DNA from: an uncultured Croceicoccus sp.
GTDB lineage: Bacteria > Pseudomonadota > Alphaproteobacteria > Sphingomonadales > Sphingomonadaceae
Assembly (NCBI RefSeq): GCF_947496385.1
Contig: NZ_CANMCP010000002.1
Location: 340,330-404,329 of the forward strand
Direction: 5' to 3'
Length of the DNA: 64,000 nt
The translations under genes were made by a program, and so were the position numbers. Under the pieces are notes generated by a model. The model was not told where the DNA came from and made no database searches. It saw only the letters and a list, made by a program, of their open reading frames with translations. This document shows, in pieces, positions 16,455-26,684 of the stretch (positions are counted from its first letter, which is position 1; each line of letters starts with the position of its first letter).

Positions 16455-16943
16455 ATGGGCGAGAAAACCGCCGAGAATTCGGGCATGAACATCGACAGCG
16501 CGCTCGTGCGCGAACTGGCCGACATGCTCAACGATACCAATCTTACCGAAATCGAGGTCGAGGAAGGCAGCCGGAAAATCCGCGTTTCGCGCGCCGCGCC
16601 CGCTGGCGCCTACGCCATGGCCCCCGCGCCGGCCGCCGCCGCACCAGCGGTCGGCGCGCAATCCGCCGGTACCGCTCCGGCGGAACAGGCCGAATTGCCC
16701 GGCACGCCGGTCGACGCGGTCAAATCGCCGATGGTGGGCACGGCCTATCTCTCCGCAGAGCCGGGCGCCGCGCCGTTCATCGCGGTCGGCAGCAAGGTGA
16801 AGGCAGGCGAAACCCTGCTCATCGTCGAGGCGATGAAGGTGATGAACGCCATCCCCGCCCCGCGCGCCGGCACGGTCAGCCAGATCCTCGTCGGCGATGC
16901 GGAGCCGGTCGAATTCGATCAGCCGCTCGTCGTGGTCGATTGA
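16455..16943 (+). CDS. accB: Biotin carboxyl carrier protein of acetyl-CoA carboxylase
   Basis: 162 residues. The N-terminal helical region ([33 protein letters not shown]) is followed by an Ala/Pro-rich linker (about 55-90) and a C-terminal biotinyl domain, with the biotinylated lysine at 128 in EAMKVMN. The carrier shuttles carboxybiotin between AccC and the carboxyltransferase for fatty acid synthesis. The start is ATG 16455 after GCGAGGGA; an ATG at residue 11 is an alternative. accC follows 7 bases later. Confidence 0.95.
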   Translation: MGEKTAENSGMNIDSALVRELADMLNDTNLTEIEVEEGSRKIRVSRAAPAGAYAMAPAPAAAAPAVGAQSAGTAPAEQAELPGTPVDAVKSPMVGTAYLSAEPGAAPFIAVGSKVKAGETLLIVEAMKVMNAIPAPRAGTVSQILVGDAEPVEFDQPLVVVD

Positions 16944-16950
16944 GGCTTTC

Positions 16951-18300
16951 ATGGCGATAACCCGGATACTCATCGCCAATCGCGGCGAAATCGCCCTGCG
17001 CGTGCATCGCGCGGCGCAGGAAATGGGCATTGAAACGGTTGCCGTGCATTCGACCGCGGATGCCGATGCCATGCATGTCCGGCTGGCCGATCAGGCCGTG
17101 TGCATCGGCCCGCCGTCCGCGACGGACAGCTATCTCAACATGGCGGCGATCATTTCGGCGGCCGAAATCACCGGGGCGGACGCGATCCACCCCGGTTACG
17201 GCTTCCTGTCCGAAAACGCCAAATTCGCCGAAATCGTCGAGGCTCACGACATCGCATGGATCGGGCCGAAGCCCGAGCATATCCGCACGATGGGCGACAA
17301 GGTGGAGGCCAAACGTACCGCGGGCGCACTCGGCCTGCCGCTCGTCCCCGGCAGCGACGGCGCGGTCGAAACGGCGGAAGAGGCACTGCAACTTGCCGAG
17401 GAGATCGGCTATCCGGTGTTGGTGAAGGCCGCATCGGGCGGCGGCGGGCGCGGCATGAAAGTCGTGCAGAACGCCGACGAACTGCCCAGCCTCATGAGCC
17501 AGGCCAAGTCGGAGGCGAAATCCGCGTTCGGCGACTCCACCGTCTATATCGAGAAATATCTAGGCAATCCGCGCCATATCGAGTTTCAGGTGTTCGGCGA
17601 TGGCAATGGCAATGCCATCCACCTCGGCGAACGTGATTGCTCGCTTCAGCGGCGGCATCAAAAAGTGCTCGAGGAAGCGCCCTCCCCCGTGATCAGCGAC
17701 GCCGATCGCGATCGCATGGGCCGCACATGCGCCGACGCGATGGCCGAATTGGGCTATCGCGGCGCGGGCACGATCGAATTCCTGTGGGAAAACGGCGAGT
17801 TCTACTTCATCGAGATGAACACCCGGCTGCAGGTCGAACATCCGGTGACCGAGGCCATTACGGGCCTCGACCTCGTGCGCGAACAGATCCGCATCGCGGC
17901 GGGCGAACCGCTCTCCGTAACGCAGGACGAGGTGCGCTTTACCGGGCATGCGATCGAATGCCGGATCAATGCCGAGGATCCGCGCAGCTTTGCCCCATCG
18001 CCGGGACAGGTGACGAGCTATCACGCCGCGGGCGGGATGCACGTGCGCGTCGATAGCGGGCTTTACGCCGGCTATCGCATTCCGCCGTTCTACGATTCGA
18101 TGATTGCGAAGCTGATCGTGTATGGCCGCACGCGCGAAGGGTGCATCATGCGCCTGAAACGCGCGCTGGGCGAAATGGTGATCGAGGGCGTGAAGACGAC
18201 GATCCCGCTTCACGAAACGCTGATCCGGCAGGACGATTTCCAGACCGGCGACTACACCATCAAATGGCTGGAAGAATGGATGGAGCAGCGCGAGGAATAG
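16951..18300 (+). CDS. accC: Biotin carboxylase subunit of acetyl-CoA carboxylase
   Basis: 449 residues of normal length. N-terminal [26 protein letters not shown]-grasp domain with the glycine-rich loop [32 protein letters not shown], and the catalytic region [17 protein letters not shown]-terminal domain with [10 protein letters not shown]. It carboxylates the biotin on AccB using ATP and bicarbonate. It forms the usual accB-accC operon. Confidence 0.97.
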   Translation: MAITRILIANRGEIALRVHRAAQEMGIETVAVHSTADADAMHVRLADQAVCIGPPSATDSYLNMAAIISAAEITGADAIHPGYGFLSENAKFAEIVEAHDIAWIGPKPEHIRTMGDKVEAKRTAGALGLPLVPGSDGAVETAEEALQLAEEIGYPVLVKAASGGGGRGMKVVQNADELPSLMSQAKSEAKSAFGDSTVYIEKYLGNPRHIEFQVFGDGNGNAIHLGERDCSLQRRHQKVLEEAPSPVISDADRDRMGRTCADAMAELGYRGAGTIEFLWENGEFYFIEMNTRLQVEHPVTEAITGLDLVREQIRIAAGEPLSVTQDEVRFTGHAIECRINAEDPRSFAPSPGQVTSYHAAGGMHVRVDSGLYAGYRIPPFYDSMIAKLIVYGRTREGCIMRLKRALGEMVIEGVKTTIPLHETLIRQDDFQTGDYTIKWLEEWMEQREE

Positions 18301-18327
18301 GCGCCGCCCCGCATCGGCCCGGGCGTC

Positions 18328-18789
18328 CTATTCCAGCGGGACGCCCGGCTTTACCTTCGACGAACGAATGACGAGCGAGGTCTTCACGCTGCCGACGTTG
18401 GGCGTGGGCGTGAGCTTGCTCGTCAAAAATTCCTGAAAGCTCTGCAGATCGCGGCTGACGATCTTCACGATGAAGTCGATCTCGCCGTTGAGCATGTGGC
18501 ATTCGCGCACTTCGGGCAATTCGGCCATCTGATCCTCGAACGCGCGAAGGGATTCCTCCGCCTGGCTCTTGAGGCTGACCATCGCGAACACGGTGATGGT
18601 AAAGCCGAGCGCGGCCGGGTCGAGATCGGCGTGATAGCCGCGAATGGCGCCCCGTTCCTCGAGCGCGCGAACCCGGCGCAGGCACGGCGGCGCGGTCAGG
18701 CCGACGCGCTGCGCCAGCTCGACATTGGTGATGCGCCCTTCTTCCTGCAATTCGGCAAGCAGGCGACGGTCGATTTCATCATGAATCAT
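18328..18789 (-). CDS. Lrp/AsnC-family transcriptional regulator
   Basis: 153 residues. The N-terminal winged helix-turn-helix (DRRLLAELQEEGRITNVELAQRVGLTAPPCLRRVRALEERGAI) leads to the RAM/AsnC ligand-binding domain (FTITVFAMVSLKSQAEESLRAFEDQMAELPEVRECHMLNGEIDFIVKIV). The C-terminal VGSVKTSLVIRSSKVKPGVPL is typical of the Lrp clade acting on amino-acid metabolism. Convergent with accC. The 296 bases upstream up to tRNA-Ile hold its promoter, with AT-rich patches but no divergent gene to hint at a target. Confidence 0.92.
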   Translation of the reverse strand: MIHDEIDRRLLAELQEEGRITNVELAQRVGLTAPPCLRRVRALEERGAIRGYHADLDPAALGFTITVFAMVSLKSQAEESLRAFEDQMAELPEVRECHMLNGEIDFIVKIVSRDLQSFQEFLTSKLTPTPNVGSVKTSLVIRSSKVKPGVPLE

Positions 18790-19085
18790 GTGGCGGACAA
18801 ACCTCTTCGATGGCCCATGGCGTGTTGCGTTTCGCCATATTGGAATGATTCGCCCATGGCGGGCAATAAGCGAGCGGCCGAACCGCCATATGCCGTAACA
18901 AACGGATTGCTACGCAAAATTGTTTCCCATTGCAACGCGGGCGAACGCGATTTGCCGCAATGATCCGCGACCTGTCGCAATTTATCGCGCCCTATGGCGG
19001 ATCGCGCCGTATCGTGCCGCGCGGCATGCCCGGGCCAAAGCCGCTTGCCAAACCGGCGGGGGAACGTTACCCGCTCTCCCCCAAC

Positions 19086-19161
19086 GGGCCTGTAGCTCAG
19101 CGGTTAGAGCTGGCCGCTCATAACGGCTAGGTCGCGGGTTCGAATCCTGCCGGGCCCACCA
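19086..19161 (+). tRNA. tRNA-Ile2 (CAT anticodon, lysidine type)
   Basis: 76 bases with encoded CCA. Acceptor GGGCCTG/CGGGCCC; anticodon stem GGCCG/CGGCT around loop CTCATAA, anticodon CAT. The body (TAGCTCAGCGGTTAGAGC, AGGTCG extra region) resembles bacterial ileX-type genes rather than elongator or initiator tRNA-Met. So it most likely reads AUA after TilS converts C34 to lysidine. Confidence 0.85.
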
Positions 19162-19252
19162 ATTTTCTGACGCCTGCGGCGGCGCCGCTCTGCACACGGT
19201 CAAAGAAATCGCTTGCCGCCTGCCCGCGCGCTCTTTTAAGGCCATCCCGGTT

Positions 19253-19769
<517 letters not shown>

Positions 19770-20663
19770 CTATCTGAGCGGGAGGAAAAGGTCGGCGATT
19801 GCCTCTGGTTCAGGCACGTCGGGAAAGAACGCGATGCGCTCGCAATAAAGCGGGAAGTCTCGCGCCTCCTCACCGCTTTGCGGAAGCCAGTCGCGATAGA
19901 GATAGAGGGCCGCGGATTCCAGATCGTCAGTATGCCCGACGATCCGCAATACGGCACAGCGTCCTCCCGGTATGATCCCGGCCACCAAGCCGTGCTCGTC
20001 CGCGTCGAAAACCTGCTCCGTCGCTGCGCACAGATCCATGCGATAATCGCGAGGATCGGTATCGCCTGGATCGGAATGGAAGATGTTGAACGTCCTGCTC
20101 CTCCGCGGGGGAAGGCCGTTTGCCTTTCGCCAGGCGATGAACCGCCGAATGGTCGCCCCGATCTCGTTCGGTGGTCCGCGGTGCTCCATGATCGCCACCG
20201 GAACGGCGTCTGCCTCCCGTATCGTGACGTCGCTTGCATCAAAAGGCTGGTGCATGATCTTGCTCCTCGCGTTGGTGAGAGGCCCGAAGGCGGCAAGCCA
20301 CGGCTCCCAGTCGGGTGCTTTCCGGAACGATGACGGCGACTGCCCAAAGCGCTGCCGAAAGGCGCGGGCAAAGGCATCGGGGGCGTCGTAACCGGCATCC
20401 ATCGCGATCCGGGTCACGCTGTGATCGTGACGATAGGCCAGCCGGAACGACGCGCGCTTCATCCGGCCAAGCTGCACGTAGCGATGCACGGATAGTCCGA
20501 AAGTCGCGGTAAATTGCCGGTGGAAATGAAACTTCGAAAACGCCGCGACAGCACTGACCGTGTCGAGATCCAGCGGATCGTCGAGATGCCGATCGATATT
20601 ATCGAGCGCCCGTTTCATCCGGTCTCGGTAATTTTGAAGTGCTGTCGTCACTGTCCGCTCCAT
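19770..20663 (-). CDS. AraC-family regulator with GyrI-like effector domain
   Basis: 297 residues. The N-terminal AraC DNA-binding domain (about 8-115) shows DLDTVSAVAAFSKFHFHRQFTATFGLSVHRYVQLGRMKRA and VTRIAMDAGYDAPDAFARAFRQRFGQSPSSFRK. The C-terminal half (about 140-297) is a GyrI-like/Rob-type effector domain: VTIREADAVPVAIMEHRGPPNEIGATIRRFIAWR, with a GGRCAVLRIVGHTDD strand and a closing FPLYCERIAFFPDVPEPEAIADLFLPL. Such proteins (Rob, TetD relatives) bind small hydrophobic or cationic compounds. It is 150 bases downstream of the adhesin gene on the same strand, probably with its own promoter. Confidence 0.9.
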   Translation of the reverse strand: MERTVTTALQNYRDRMKRALDNIDRHLDDPLDLDTVSAVAAFSKFHFHRQFTATFGLSVHRYVQLGRMKRASFRLAYRHDHSVTRIAMDAGYDAPDAFARAFRQRFGQSPSSFRKAPDWEPWLAAFGPLTNARSKIMHQPFDASDVTIREADAVPVAIMEHRGPPNEIGATIRRFIAWRKANGLPPRRSRTFNIFHSDPGDTDPRDYRMDLCAATEQVFDADEHGLVAGIIPGGRCAVLRIVGHTDDLESAALYLYRDWLPQSGEEARDFPLYCERIAFFPDVPEPEAIADLFLPLR

Positions 20664-20813
20664 CGTGGCGACACCATCCTGGCGCGGGTTCGGGGATATT
20701 GCCCGACCGATCTTGCGGTTCGGCGCGATCGCGTTCCAAACGCGATGGCAACCAATGCCTGATGGAAGCCTGCCATTACGACGGCCGGGAACGGACCGGC
20801 AGCCTGCCGCCGT

Positions 20814-23800
20814 CTATGATCCTGCGTCGACCTGTTCCCGATCGGCATCGCCCGCGGCGCCCGCAACCGAGGCGCAGGGGGCGAGCGTGTTGCAGAAATC
20901 GAGGGTATCCCGATCATTCGCAGGCAACTGACCGATCCTGCCGTGGCTTGCAACCTCCCGCGCGGGGATCGTTGCCGGCCGGGCCAGCACGGACAATGTG
21001 CCGGCGCTGAACTGCAGATCGTAATTTCCCGAAACCGTCAACGTGCCGGGAAGGATGGCGTAGTCCCCTGCCCTGCGTGCGGCCATCGGGTCGGTCGCGA
21101 GCGCACCGGTCATCACGTCGCCGTTCACCAGATTGCCGGCGGTGATCGTATAGCCGAGCGGCGGAATGCCCTCCCCTTCGAGGCGGATGGCATCGTCGGC
21201 CGCCACGTAGAGCACGCGTTTGTTCACGGTCAGTGCGCGGTCGTTTCCATCCGCCTGTAATCGAGTGACGCTGTAATTGCCGCCTGCGTCGAGGCCGGAG
21301 CCCGTCACGCGGTACGGTCCGACATCGCTGCGTATTCCCGCATCGGTTGTCCAGTCCGCCGTTCCCGACAACAGATCGCCATTGACGAGGCCGATGACCG
21401 TCACTTCGCCGGAAAGCGGGGGATTTGCGTCCCCGTAAATCCGCTCCGCCGCATTGGCGCCATACATGATGGTGAGCGGACGCGGGGCGATGCGCAACAC
21501 GCCATTGCCGATGGTCAGATCGTAATTATCGCCGGCGGACAGCGCGCCTGCGTCGATGACATATTGCCCGACATCGCTCCTGACGTTCGCGTCTGTCGCA
21601 AGTGCGCCGTGAAGCGTGTCCCCATTGACCAGGCTGCCATGGGTCACGCTATAGCCGAGCTGCGGGTTCGCATCGCCGTAAACGCGGAACTGGTCGTCGG
21701 CGACCACCGTGATCGCGCGTTTCGCGATGGTGAGCGCGGTCGCATTGCCCGCGGCCTGGACGGTGTTCAGCGCATAATTGCCCCCCGCCGACAGCCCCGA
21801 TCCGGTCACCCCATAATGGCCCACGCCGGACAGGGCGGTCGCATCGGTGCGCCATACGGCAATTCCCGATAGTGCATCGCCATCCATAAGGCCGCTCACC
21901 GCGACAGACCCGCCGAGCGCCGGCCCGGCATCGCCATAGATGCGGCTTGCCATGTCGGCGGTATAGGTCACGGTGAGTGCACGCGGCGCGATGGTCAGCG
22001 TCCCGCCGCGGAACAGAACCGCGTAATTCGGCCCCGCGGTGAGCGTACCCGCGCCGATGGCATAGCGGCCCACATCGCTATCGCCGCGGGCGGAGGTGGA
22101 AAGCGCGCCCCGCAAAGCGTCGTCGGCGACGAGGCTTCCTTCGGTGATGGCATAGGTGAGGGCCGGATTGCCGTCGCCATAGATGCGCGTGATGGCGTCC
22201 GCCGTGATGGTGAGGGGGCGCGGGGTGATGGTCAGTCTCCCCACCGTCCCGCCGATCAGATCGTATCCCAGCTGTCCAGAATAAAGGCCGTCCATCCCGA
22301 TGGCATAGGTGCCGGCATCGGTCCTGCCGATCAATCCGCCCTTTACCGGCCCGGTGCTCAAACCGCCTCGCAAGGCGTAGGCCACCCCGGCGAGCTGGCC
22401 CGTGCCATCATAGACGGCGGTGCCTTGCCCCGTGACGTCGACGACCGCGGGCGTCAAAAATACCTTCAGAAGCGGGGCTGTATAGCCGTCGTAAATGCGC
22501 CACACCGCGTCCTGCCCGCCGACATTGTCGAGGCTCCAGTCGGCAAAGGTCGCCGCCTTCTGCAACTCCGCCGTGGTCTTGCCGACCCCGCCTTGCGACG
22601 CACTTGCCGCGATGCCGCTCGTCTCGGTGTTCCAGTACGAACTGGCGATCAGGCGCGATGCGTCCACTCCGACGAGGCCGCCTGTATCGCTTTGTCCCTG
22701 CACCCTCCCGCTCGCATAGCTGTTGATGACCGTGGCATTATACGCACCGCCGAGGAGGCCGCCGAGCCGTGATGTGCCCGACACCGGCCCGGAGGCGTGC
22801 GCATCGGCGATGGTGCTGCTGTCGACGAGGCCTGCAATACCGCCGAGTTGGGCGCTCCCGCTGGTCGATCCGGTGGACAGCACCTCCGACACGAAGGCAT
22901 TGATCGCGCCGCCCGCAATCCCGCCCGCAGCTTCGCCTCCCGATGTGGCGACATCGCTCCACGCCGCGCGAATGGTGCTGTCGCTGAAGGCGAAACCGAC
23001 CAGCCCGCCAACAAAGAAATTGCCCGATACCGAACCCGACGCATGGGCATTGCGCAGGTTGGAGTTGAAGAACCGCCCGACCAGCGTGCCGACCTGCTCG
23101 TTCCCCGCCACCTGCGCATTGATCAGTCCGACATTGCCGATCGCCGCGCGTGCCGCCGTGCCGAACAGACCGACGTTGCTCTGATCGGGGCGTTGAATGG
23201 TGAGGCCGGATATCACATGGCCCAGTCCGTCGAACTTGCCGGTGAACTCCGCCGCGCCGCCGCCGATGGGCGCAAATCCAGCGCCTGCGTTCCAGCCTGC
23301 GGTGGCGGATGCGTCGATATCGGCACCCAGGGCGTAGAACCCGTCGGGCCGCCCATCGATACCCTGCAGATCGGTTCCGGTCGCCGATCCTGCCTCGCCC
23401 AGTGCGGTGATGATCGTATAGGGGTCACCGTTGATCGACAGTCCGTTGCCCGTGCCGGTGAAATCGACCCGCCCCCCACGCACGTTCAGCGCGCCATTTG
23501 CGGTCAGTACGGCTAGCTTCGCCGTGCCTCCGGCGGTCATCACCGCATCGACGTTCACACTGCCCGCGGCGAGGAGCGTGAGCGTGTTCGCATCCCAGGC
23601 CAGCGGCACCGCCACGGTAATATCGCCGGCCTGCGTCCCGCCGCCGCGGGTGGAGATCGTGACGCTCGCGGTCTCCAGCTGATTTTCGAGCGTTGACGCG
23701 TTGATGATGCTGTCATAGCCGGGACCGGTGTTCGGGCCGTTCGAAATGGTGATATTGTAGGGGTCGAGCAGGAGATGGCCGGTCCGCCCGGCGACCGCCC

Positions 23801-24941
23801 GCAGATCGGCGGCGCCGGTATAGGCAAGCATGTGCCTGCCCGACACCTCCGCCATGCCGCCATCGCCGCCGACCCCGCCGCCCCGCGCCGAGATCGTGCC
23901 GGCGAAATCGGTGCGGCCATCGGACCACAGGACGACGCTGCCGCCATCCCCCGCACCGGCGGCGTCGGCGCGAATGACGCTCTGCCCGTCAACCAGCAGG
24001 TTCGCCGCGCGCAGCGTCGGTCCTTCCCCGTGCCAGTCGCCGCCGATGCGCACGGCCCCGCCGTCCTGCGCGCCGCTGGCCTCCATCCCCGACACGTCGA
24101 TCGACACGCCGTTCAGCGTAATCGCGCCCCCGCCAATGACAGTGACGGTGCCGCCGCGCGCCTCGATCTGCCCCATCAGCACGATATTGCCGTCGCTGCC
24201 CCCGACCATAGTGGCCTCGCCCGGCAGGTTGACGACATTGCGGGCAAGGTCCTGCGCCTGCGCCATGCCGACGGCGACATGCGTCCCGCCAGCAGCAGGA
24301 GCAGCAGGCACACCCAGTTGCAGAAAACCGTCCCCCTGAATGTCGAGGGTCGCGACGCTTGCGGCCCCGATGGTGATGCTGCCGAGCGGCGCGACGATGG
24401 TTCCGTCACTGAACACGCTATTGCCGAGCAGGCCGACAAATCCATGTTCGCCGACCGTGATGCCGCCATTGTTGACGATGGCGCCGTCGCCCGCACCGGA
24501 CAGCATTCCTCCGCCCGACATGAAGGCCTCGTTCGCGAGGTCCAGCGTGGAGGCGACAAACCCCCGTGCCGCGTGAACCTGTCCGGTCGGCGACAGCCGG
24601 ATGCCATTGGGATTGACGATGAAGACCGAACCATTGGCCCGCAATGTCCCGGCGATCTCGCTACCTGTCGAACCGGTTACGCGGTTGAGGATCATGGCAT
24701 CGACGCCCGGCTGGTCGAAAACCACACCGCGCCCTTGCGCGATATCGAAGCCTGTCCAGTCGATAACGGCCCGTTCGCTTGCCTGCGTAATCGTCATCGT
24801 GCCCGACACGGGCGTCCCGATCATGGCATCGCCCGCGACGACCCGGCCCCCGGTCGGCAGATCCTGCGCCGAGGCGGCGGGCACGGCCACTGCGGGCAAC
24901 AGCGCGGCGGATGCAAGGAGAGCGGTTCTCGTCAATGTCAT
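20814..24941 (-). CDS. Two-partner secretion adhesin (TpsA, filamentous haemagglutinin-like)
   Basis: 1375-residue surface protein. A signal peptide (ALLASAALLPAVAVPAASA) precedes the TPS/haemagglutination domain (about 27-260). That domain has ITQASERAVIDWTGFDIAQG and the conserved FIVNPNGIRLSPTGQV, the secretion signal recognised by TpsB. Gly-rich beta-helix sequence follows, then GLUG-type repeats at about 580-765 (VGGLVGFA, LGGIAGLV, TGGLVGVD). From about 830 there are MBG/YDG-type repeats with recurring RIYGDGNP cores. The C-terminus has a close cysteine pair (CNTLAPC), reminiscent of the HMW1 anchor. The transporter gene lies 30 bases upstream. Likely role: adhesion or aggregation. Confidence 0.9.
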   Translation of the reverse strand: MTLTRTALLASAALLPAVAVPAASAQDLPTGGRVVAGDAMIGTPVSGTMTITQASERAVIDWTGFDIAQGRGVVFDQPGVDAMILNRVTGSTGSEIAGTLRANGSVFIVNPNGIRLSPTGQVHAARGFVASTLDLANEAFMSGGGMLSGAGDGAIVNNGGITVGEHGFVGLLGNSVFSDGTIVAPLGSITIGAASVATLDIQGDGFLQLGVPAAPAAGGTHVAVGMAQAQDLARNVVNLPGEATMVGGSDGNIVLMGQIEARGGTVTVIGGGAITLNGVSIDVSGMEASGAQDGGAVRIGGDWHGEGPTLRAANLLVDGQSVIRADAAGAGDGGSVVLWSDGRTDFAGTISARGGGVGGDGGMAEVSGRHMLAYTGAADLRAVAGRTGHLLLDPYNITISNGPNTGPGYDSIINASTLENQLETASVTISTRGGGTQAGDITVAVPLAWDANTLTLLAAGSVNVDAVMTAGGTAKLAVLTANGALNVRGGRVDFTGTGNGLSINGDPYTIITALGEAGSATGTDLQGIDGRPDGFYALGADIDASATAGWNAGAGFAPIGGGAAEFTGKFDGLGHVISGLTIQRPDQSNVGLFGTAARAAIGNVGLINAQVAGNEQVGTLVGRFFNSNLRNAHASGSVSGNFFVGGLVGFAFSDSTIRAAWSDVATSGGEAAGGIAGGAINAFVSEVLSTGSTSGSAQLGGIAGLVDSSTIADAHASGPVSGTSRLGGLLGGAYNATVINSYASGRVQGQSDTGGLVGVDASRLIASSYWNTETSGIAASASQGGVGKTTAELQKAATFADWSLDNVGGQDAVWRIYDGYTAPLLKVFLTPAVVDVTGQGTAVYDGTGQLAGVAYALRGGLSTGPVKGGLIGRTDAGTYAIGMDGLYSGQLGYDLIGGTVGRLTITPRPLTITADAITRIYGDGNPALTYAITEGSLVADDALRGALSTSARGDSDVGRYAIGAGTLTAGPNYAVLFRGGTLTIAPRALTVTYTADMASRIYGDAGPALGGSVAVSGLMDGDALSGIAVWRTDATALSGVGHYGVTGSGLSAGGNYALNTVQAAGNATALTIAKRAITVVADDQFRVYGDANPQLGYSVTHGSLVNGDTLHGALATDANVRSDVGQYVIDAGALSAGDNYDLTIGNGVLRIAPRPLTIMYGANAAERIYGDANPPLSGEVTVIGLVNGDLLSGTADWTTDAGIRSDVGPYRVTGSGLDAGGNYSVTRLQADGNDRALTVNKRVLYVAADDAIRLEGEGIPPLGYTITAGNLVNGDVMTGALATDPMAARRAGDYAILPGTLTVSGNYDLQFSAGTLSVLARPATIPAREVASHGRIGQLPANDRDTLDFCNTLAPCASVAGAAGDADREQVDAGS
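20980..22440 (-). repeat. Tandem MBG-type protein repeats in the adhesin
   Basis: Five diverged repeats of about 75-90 codons alternate between two types. Type A has a TITADAITRIYGDGNPALTY-like core, then GDxLxGALxTxA and GxYxIxxGxL. Type B has a TVTYTADMASRIYGDAGP-like core and ends in VTGSGLxAGGNY. The order A-B-A-B-A with degenerate ends suggests duplication of an A+B pair. Repeats at DNA level are diverged. Confidence 0.7.
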
Positions 24942-24971
24942 GGTCGGGTATCCATCGGATGCTCGCCCCGC

Positions 24972-26684
24972 TTAGAAGCTGCGGCTCAGGCTCGCGGTGA
25001 GGCGCACGCCGCCCGCCTCGCGCAGCGTATCTTCGGCATAGGCAAGCTCCGCCACGCCATTCAGCGAACCGGGAAGACGCGCGCGAATCCCGCCGCCCAG
25101 GGACCACGCATCGCCCCGCCCCCGCTCCAGCGCGGTGGGTCGGTCGAGCCGCCCGCGCCCATAAGCGGCCAGCAGATAGGGCGAAACGGCGAAGGAGCGG
25201 CCCGGCGTAAACGCGCGCGACAGCTCGGCACGCGCCGTTGCCCCTTCATCGACGTTCAGCGCGCCAAGGCTGTATCCGGCCACCGCGTCCTGCGCATCGA
25301 TCGAAAATTGCGCGGCGGTGGGAAGCGCGCCGCTCGCGCTGATTTGCGTACGAAGGAAAAGGGTGCCGTGAAACCCCCTGCCCAGCGGCGCGGACAGCTC
25401 GCCTTCGGAACGCAGCGCCGTATAATCAGGCTGTGCGCCGAGCCGGGACAGGGGTATGCCGGACGCCGCCGCATCGGCTGCATCGCGCGCGCCCAGCGCA
25501 TTGAGACCCTGCGCAACGGCCACGCGCAAGCCGGTTTGCATCGCCGCGCCCCACGATTTGCGCCAGTTCACCGCGAGCGACACGGTCCGCAGCCGATCGC
25601 GGCTGAGATCCGTCGCGAACTGCGGCAAGCTCTGAATTTCGCGTACAGCCTCCAGCGACAGATCGACGTCGAGCTGCTCCCGCCGCCGCAGCACCACCGG
25701 ATAGCGCAACCCCGCCCCGACCCGGTCGAACGTCCCGACGAGCCTTGCCACGCGCGCCGGGGTGCGCGGATTGATATCGGCGGTGATCCCGTCGACATGG
25801 AACACCAGCCCGTCGCGACCGATCGGCATGTCGAAACCGGCGCCGAAAATCCGGCGCAACGGCGACGCGGAGGTCAGCGCCAGATCGGGCGCGGTCGAGA
25901 GATAGCCATAGATCCGCTCCCCCGAACCCAACACGCCGTTTATCGCGACGAGGCTGTCGATTTTCGCATTGTCGTAAACGTCGCCCGGCCGATTATCGAT
26001 CGTCACGGTACCGGAAACAGGTTTCCAGCCGGCCTCCAGTACGAGGCGCGTGCCGCCCGCCTCCTGACCCGCGACAAGAGCGGACCGCAGCGTCACGCCA
26101 GCCGCGCGCCCGGCGAGGAGAAGCTGTCGTTCGATCTCCGGCAGCGTGATACCGGGCCGTTTGACAAAGCGGATCAGCGGGGCGGACACCGCGCCGCGCA
26201 CGCGGCCCGGCAATCCACCGGTATCGATGCCTTCGATAAAACCTTCGACGATTTCCAGCCGCAGATCCCCGCCATCGGCAAGCGTTTGCGGCGGCACGAC
26301 CACGCGGGTCAGGACATGGCCGTCACGCGCGAAAATCGCCTCGATCTCCCGGGCGAGCACGTAGAGCCGCAATACTTTCACGCGCGCACCGACGAGCGGC
26401 GCGACAAGTGCGTCGACCTGTTTGCGATAACGCAGGGGGAGTCCCGCGACATGGATCGAGGACAGCGTCACCGAAAGATCGTCGGCCCGGTCAGGCGACC
26501 CGACGATTTCGGCACGTCGCGGATTGATCGTGTTGCGCCCGATTTCCGGTAAAGGCGGCGCGATCGCCTCGGGCACGACCCTGCTCGGCGCGGGAATGGA
26601 TTGCCCGGTGGCCGAGGATAAGGGCAGAGCTGTTCCGAGCACCGCGACCGCGAAGGCGGCGGGGCCTCTATATTGGCGCTTCAA
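24972..26684 (-). CDS. Two-partner secretion outer-membrane transporter (TpsB, ShlB/FhaC-like)
   Basis: Omp85-superfamily 16-stranded barrel that exports the adjacent adhesin. With the TTG start at 26684 it is 570 residues, a normal length, and begins with a signal peptide (RGPAAFAVAVLGTALPLSSATGQ). A proline-rich plug-helix linker and POTRA domains follow (LSSIHVAGLPLRYRKQVDALVAPL; GDLRLEIVEGFIEGIDTGG). The barrel contains VTIDNRPGDVYDNAKIDSLVAINGVLGSGE and ends LTASLSRSF with a terminal Phe. An open frame reaches ATG 26873, but its extra 63 residues are Arg-rich and precede the signal peptide. The start codon choice is inference. Probably co-transcribed with tpsA 30 bases downstream. Confidence 0.88.
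   Translation of the reverse strand: MKRQYRGPAAFAVAVLGTALPLSSATGQSIPAPSRVVPEAIAPPLPEIGRNTINPRRAEIVGSPDRADDLSVTLSSIHVAGLPLRYRKQVDALVAPLVGARVKVLRLYVLAREIEAIFARDGHVLTRVVVPPQTLADGGDLRLEIVEGFIEGIDTGGLPGRVRGAVSAPLIRFVKRPGITLPEIERQLLLAGRAAGVTLRSALVAGQEAGGTRLVLEAGWKPVSGTVTIDNRPGDVYDNAKIDSLVAINGVLGSGERIYGYLSTAPDLALTSASPLRRIFGAGFDMPIGRDGLVFHVDGITADINPRTPARVARLVGTFDRVGAGLRYPVVLRRREQLDVDLSLEAVREIQSLPQFATDLSRDRLRTVSLAVNWRKSWGAAMQTGLRVAVAQGLNALGARDAADAAASGIPLSRLGAQPDYTALRSEGELSAPLGRGFHGTLFLRTQISASGALPTAAQFSIDAQDAVAGYSLGALNVDEGATARAELSRAFTPGRSFAVSPYLLAAYGRGRLDRPTALERGRGDAWSLGGGIRARLPGSLNGVAELAYAEDTLREAGGVRLTASLSRSF

Noticed and set aside
16951..18300. Possible CRISPR or tandem DNA repeats in the window
   Set aside because: No regularly spaced direct repeats were seen anywhere; the only tandem repeats are the diverged protein-level repeats of the adhesin.
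18982..19245. Minus-strand frame with WWARQDSNPRPSRYERPAL
   Set aside because: Translation across the tRNA-Ile2 gene; not a protein.
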